Assembly: GCA_025786725.1 (NCBI GenBank)
Contig: JAHLTZ010000009.1
Coordinates: 1 to 64,000, forward strand
DNA from: Syncephalis fuscata
Lineage: Eukaryota; Zoopagomycota; Zoopagomycetes; Zoopagales; Piptocephalidaceae
Length of the DNA stretch: 64,000 nucleotides
Direction: 5' to 3'
Position 1 is the first letter of the stretch; each line of letters opens with the position of its first letter. This document shows, one piece after another, positions 60,518 to 64,000 of the stretch. Below the pieces are notes generated by a model, which did not search any database, was not told where the DNA came from, and saw nothing but the letters and a program-made list of their open reading frames with translations. Position numbers and translations under genes: made by a program.

Positions 60518-61076
60518 ATGAATACTACATTTGAATTCATTCCATTTCATAATAAACTGATTCTGTTTATAATTAATTAACATGCGTAATATTAAAACTG
60601 ATTCTATTTATAATAATTAACATGTTCAATATTAATAACATTTAGAGTAAGAAAGCTTTACTAAGAGCCGGGAAATCATTAATTGGATTTCTTCATGCAC
60701 GAAAACAAACACAAATTGGATAACAGGGCGGAATGATATAGATGGTTGGCGCACACACACAGACACGCACACGAATAGAGAAAACGAAATAGAATAATAT
60801 GCTAATATCGCATGTTGTTCTAGTTAACTCAAGACAGTGTAATTTGATATTCTCCTTCTATATTTTGTGCCACCCATAATATGGCCGAGCTATATGAATG
60901 TCATCGTGTATATAATAAATAAATATATTCATTTTATTGCAACTATACCAATTTTCTTACCTGAAAATCAATAGACAGCATTGAGCTACAATGCAATAGC
61001 CAGCGTAGGCATAGACATCGGCAAATTTGACACAGAACATTGCCTAAAACGTGCGATTAATATAATAATAATAATT
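60518..61076. other. ACS 3' region
   Basis: 559 bp containing AATAAA words (near 60549) that could serve polyadenylation and a duplicated TTAACATG-containing stretch (60570-60640). It also has a CA-rich patch near 60751-60770. No gene was seen. Confidence 0.5.
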
Positions 61077-61723
61077 ATATTATTATCCAATACTTATAGT
61101 TATATTAATAGCAATAGTATTGCAAACACAATTCATATTATGTGTTGCAAATAGAGTAAAGAAACGCTATTATAGATATAGTGTATCTATCTGTTGTTAT
61201 CGGAGCATGTATTAGTTATTTGTGGCAACGATGACACTGGTCAACTATTGTGCCTGCCTTTTTTGTCTATATCACGGTATCTCAGCTGTATTTCACTTAC
61301 TTTTGTCCTAATAGCTGCACTCACCAGTATAGTAATAATAACAAATTTTATTGTAATTTCCCAACACATGCCCCAATCCTTTCGTATCAACAATCTATTG
61401 TGCATAGACTTTTTGCAATGGGGTTCTTTTGTCCTTTGTTCTGACAAGTCGTTCCATGGCTTATCCTAATTATGTGGTCATGTGAATAAACCGATAACGA
61501 GAGATGCGATGTCATGATGCGTATTTTCAATCTCCATTCGTTTTCTCTGCACCTGGCTAGCAATTAAAGGAAGCCAGTGTCAATGAATGATCATTTAATA
61601 CTCAGCTTATTTTTCCAAGTGTAATTTATTAGCCAAAATCTTAACACTCAAAATACCACTACAAATAAAGCACTGGTTGGCGAGTGATCCGCCTATTTGA
61701 CATACAACAACTGTATTCCAGCT
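61077..61723. repeat. Unclassified dispersed repeat, copy 2
   Basis: Direct repeat of 57221-58006, somewhat shorter through deletions. The conserved islands are at 61575-61605 and 61670-61723; the latter differs from copy 1 at one base. Together the two copies bracket the ACS gene. The sequence after 61723 has no counterpart after 58006. Confidence 0.75.
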
Positions 61724-62333
61724 GGAGTTATTTTACTTTACGTTCTTTAATTTTTGAAAATAAAAGTATTACCGTGATCTACTGTATTGTAATAACTATA
61801 AAGCACTATTTAGTTAATTCGTTTTGTATTGCTTTAGCAGTTATATAATGATACTACCATTGTTTTTATTTACAATGGTATAATTTAAAGATAGTATATA
61901 TACAAGGCGTAGTTTAAAATAGATATGTTTACAGGTGTTTTATTTAAAATTCAATAAGAATTTTTGTTTATATACTAAATCTAATGCTTATAAGTTTAGC
62001 TGTCAATTATAATATCATGTTCTATAATAATGGCATTTGTTTATGCATTGATGTTATTATTCTTATTTCACTGATGACATTGTTCTATAAATATACTTGT
62101 TTTTATTGTTTGTTGTTTGTCATTATTATTACACTCATTGTTCTACTGTTGACATTGTTCTATAATTATATTTGCTTTTATGCTATTACTTTTTATTCTT
62201 TATTCTATTCCACCACTTGAACAACTCCCTCATCTGTATTTCAATTTGTTCATAGTCTTTTTATATACAATGCCACTCGATTCATGGATTGTATATATTA
62301 AATAATTTATTAATTAAATAAAGATAATATTTT
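61724..62333. other. AT-rich intergenic region
   Basis: 610 bp of very AT-rich DNA. It contains an imperfect internal duplication (TGTTCTATAATTATATTTG-like words near 62080 and 62155). A hydrophobic frame at 61984-62220 follows from this composition. No gene was seen. Confidence 0.5.
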
Positions 62334-63438
62334 ACATTAAACAATTTATTAGTTATTTATTGTGATTTGGAATCAAATGACTATTTTTAACAACATTTGC
62401 GTAATTGAACTACACATTTAATCTATTGAACATGAAAACAAGTGGTGAGTGACATCAATCACTAAATACTCATCATTGTAGATTCATTATCTAGTATGCA
62501 TATATCCAGTACACATATATACTCTATTCACCTATATCATTACCATTCTATTCCACATTACTATATACCATTATATAATATACTAGACATATTTTATTGT
62601 TTATATGCTTCATTACACTCTACTCATTCCACTCATTGCATTATATGCACTATAAATTCAATAACGTTTTATATAATTTTTTACCGTACATTTATCATTT
62701 TATATACCATTATATAATCGCCTATCCTCCTCTATCCAAACCTATTTTTGTTTTTGTTCTAGCTGTATTATTAATAAATGTCGACTAATTCCGCTTATTG
62801 ATCATGCATATATGCTCAATAACTTTAACATAACTAATCGTCATTTCACGCCATAGATTCTTTACAATTTATATTATTTTATTGTTTAGTATATACGCGC
62901 TAGTTATTGCAGTTTTCCTTTTTGTTTTAGCTTTATTATTAAGTTCGACTAATGTCGGTCATCTGCTCATGCATATATGCTTAATAACTTGAACATTGCT
63001 AATCTCGCTTAATATTGCGTATTCATTATAATGTTTATCATCTTATTATATATTGGCTACACGCTGTCTATATTCGTTGTCGATATGGTTCAAATTTTTT
63101 ATTAATAAAATTGACATATTGCATTTTGTTCACTGAGTTATATTGATAGAACAAACAATATAAATATGAACAGAGTTATGTTTTATTAAGATTATTTATA
63201 AATAGATTAGATCATGCTAACTAGATATGGTTTAATGTTAAGCAAAACAAAGTGACAGGTATACATAGTAATAATACATACTGCAATAATATATGCATAT
63301 TGGATAATGAACCTATGATGATGAGTATTTGATGATTGCTGTTATTTATCACTCATCATCATGTTTAATAGGTTAGATATTGTTAAAAATATTCATTGTC
63401 CCCCAAATCATACTAAATGGCTAATAAATTCAATTAAA
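62334..63438. mobile_element. Non-coding element with long terminal inverted repeats, copy B
   Basis: The left end (62334 to about 62500) and right end (about 63290-63438) are imperfect inverted repeats of about 150-165 bp. Both share GATAATGAA, ATGATGAGTATTT and CTAATAAATT words on one strand. The interior has two tandem units of about 168 bp (62751-62918 and 62919-63085), both with CATGCATATATGCT and TATTATTAA words. Copy A at 28.3-29.2 kb has the same ends with the interior reversed. No transposase or long frame is present, so this is a non-autonomous element. Exact tips and target duplication are not resolved. Confidence 0.65.
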
Positions 63439-63689
63439 TTATATAATAATGTTAAATGACACACAATATTCTATATAATGATACAGTTTATTTAGTTCAA
63501 TTAACAAATATTAAAATTAAAAGTAAAAAATAAAATGGTACATAGCATATATATATATTAGTGCAACAACACTACCACAATCAAATAAAACAATTGACTA
63601 AATAATTGCTAATATCATTACTAAAGTAGCTAACATGGTTGTAATTGTAGTGAATGTAACTCATTGTAATATGTTAATATTCAATCAAT

Positions 63690-63890
63690 CTTTCTATACA
63701 TGCCCAACAACAATAACAATGATCAATCTTAAATGTTTCAAGTAAATTAAATAGTATGTTACATTCTTTAAATCAATTTATTAACAACATTTTAATGGAA
63801 ACCAATATAATTATATTGCGTATAACAACAGTATAACTTTAATTGTAATAAACTTTGTTTTAAGGGCTCAAAATAGAGGATACAAGCAGA
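63690..63890. repeat. Dispersed repeat block, second copy of 27925-28090
   Basis: Same orientation as the block at 27.9 kb, sharing CTTTCTA, CATG, CCAACAACAATAA and a CTCAAAAT-containing end. It sits directly before the third copy of the ACS-flanking repeat. Class unknown. Confidence 0.5.
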
Positions 63891-63898
63891 ATTTAACT

Positions 63899-64000
63899 GT
63901 TATCACTATTATTCAATAACTATAGTAATAGCAATAGTATTTTCAAACATAATCCATGATACGTATTACGAGTAAAAAGACACTCTTATAAATACAATGT
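63899..64000. repeat. Unclassified dispersed repeat, copy 3, cut by window end
   Basis: Begins with a TATTATTCAATAACTATAG-type stretch and contains AACATAATCCATGATACGTA, which is identical to the corresponding part of copy 1 (about 57297-57316). Only the first 100 bp or so lie within the window. Confidence 0.65.

Noticed and set aside
1-64000. tRNA genes
   Set aside because: I looked for GTTCGA-type B boxes with paired acceptor stems and found none outside coding exons. This was a scan by eye, so a tRNAscan run would be decisive.

Overview
This is a nuclear segment from an AT-rich, intron-dense fungal genome. Genes carry many short GT-AG introns (about 35-60 nt). Fungal-type proteins include a three-domain tRNA ligase, POP3, an ARE-type sterol acyltransferase, a Cup1-like LYR protein, a SPO71-like double-PH protein and a STE18-type G-gamma. 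Secreted kinase-like proteins, small secreted proteins and many low-complexity tracts fit an early-diverging (non-Dikarya) fungus. A zoopagalean mycoparasite such as Syncephalis is my guess; the sequence does not prove it.

Layout. 0-23 kb is gene-dense housekeeping: a truncated Old Yellow Enzyme, thiamine pyrophosphokinase, POP3 head-to-head with tRNA ligase TRL1, PRPP synthetase, ORC3, an SfsA nuclease homologue, mitochondrial S10, eIF5, MAK21/NOC1 and a secreted kinase-like protein. 24-34 kb holds GNL1, a decayed element with terminal inverted repeats, an ARE/DGAT1-type acyltransferase and a LYR protein. 34-44 kb has Mediator subunit MED25 with very long glutamine tracts and a SPO71-like protein. 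45-48 kb has a small secreted cysteine protein, a C9orf85/DUF2039 protein, oligoribonuclease REX2 and exosome subunit CSL4. 49-54 kb is a near-perfect inverted duplication carrying two copies of a secreted kinase-like gene. 55.4-55.9 kb is a GC-rich island that I identify as the RNase MRP RNA gene. 56-60 kb has the G-gamma subunit and acetyl-CoA synthetase, the latter between two direct copies of an unclassified repeat. 60.5-64 kb is gene-free and repeat-rich.

Functional themes. RNA processing is well represented: POP3 (a protein of RNase P/MRP), the MRP RNA itself, TRL1 (tRNA splicing), MAK21 and GNL1 (ribosome assembly), CSL4 and REX2 (RNA decay). Secreted proteins of unknown role form the second theme: three kinase-fold proteins with signal peptides and one four-cysteine peptide.

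Quality note. Several conserved genes contain apparent single-base frame breaks, nearly all of the missing-one-base kind. They look like assembly errors rather than pseudogenes. Exon boundaries were inferred by eye from GT-AG signals and protein-family fit.
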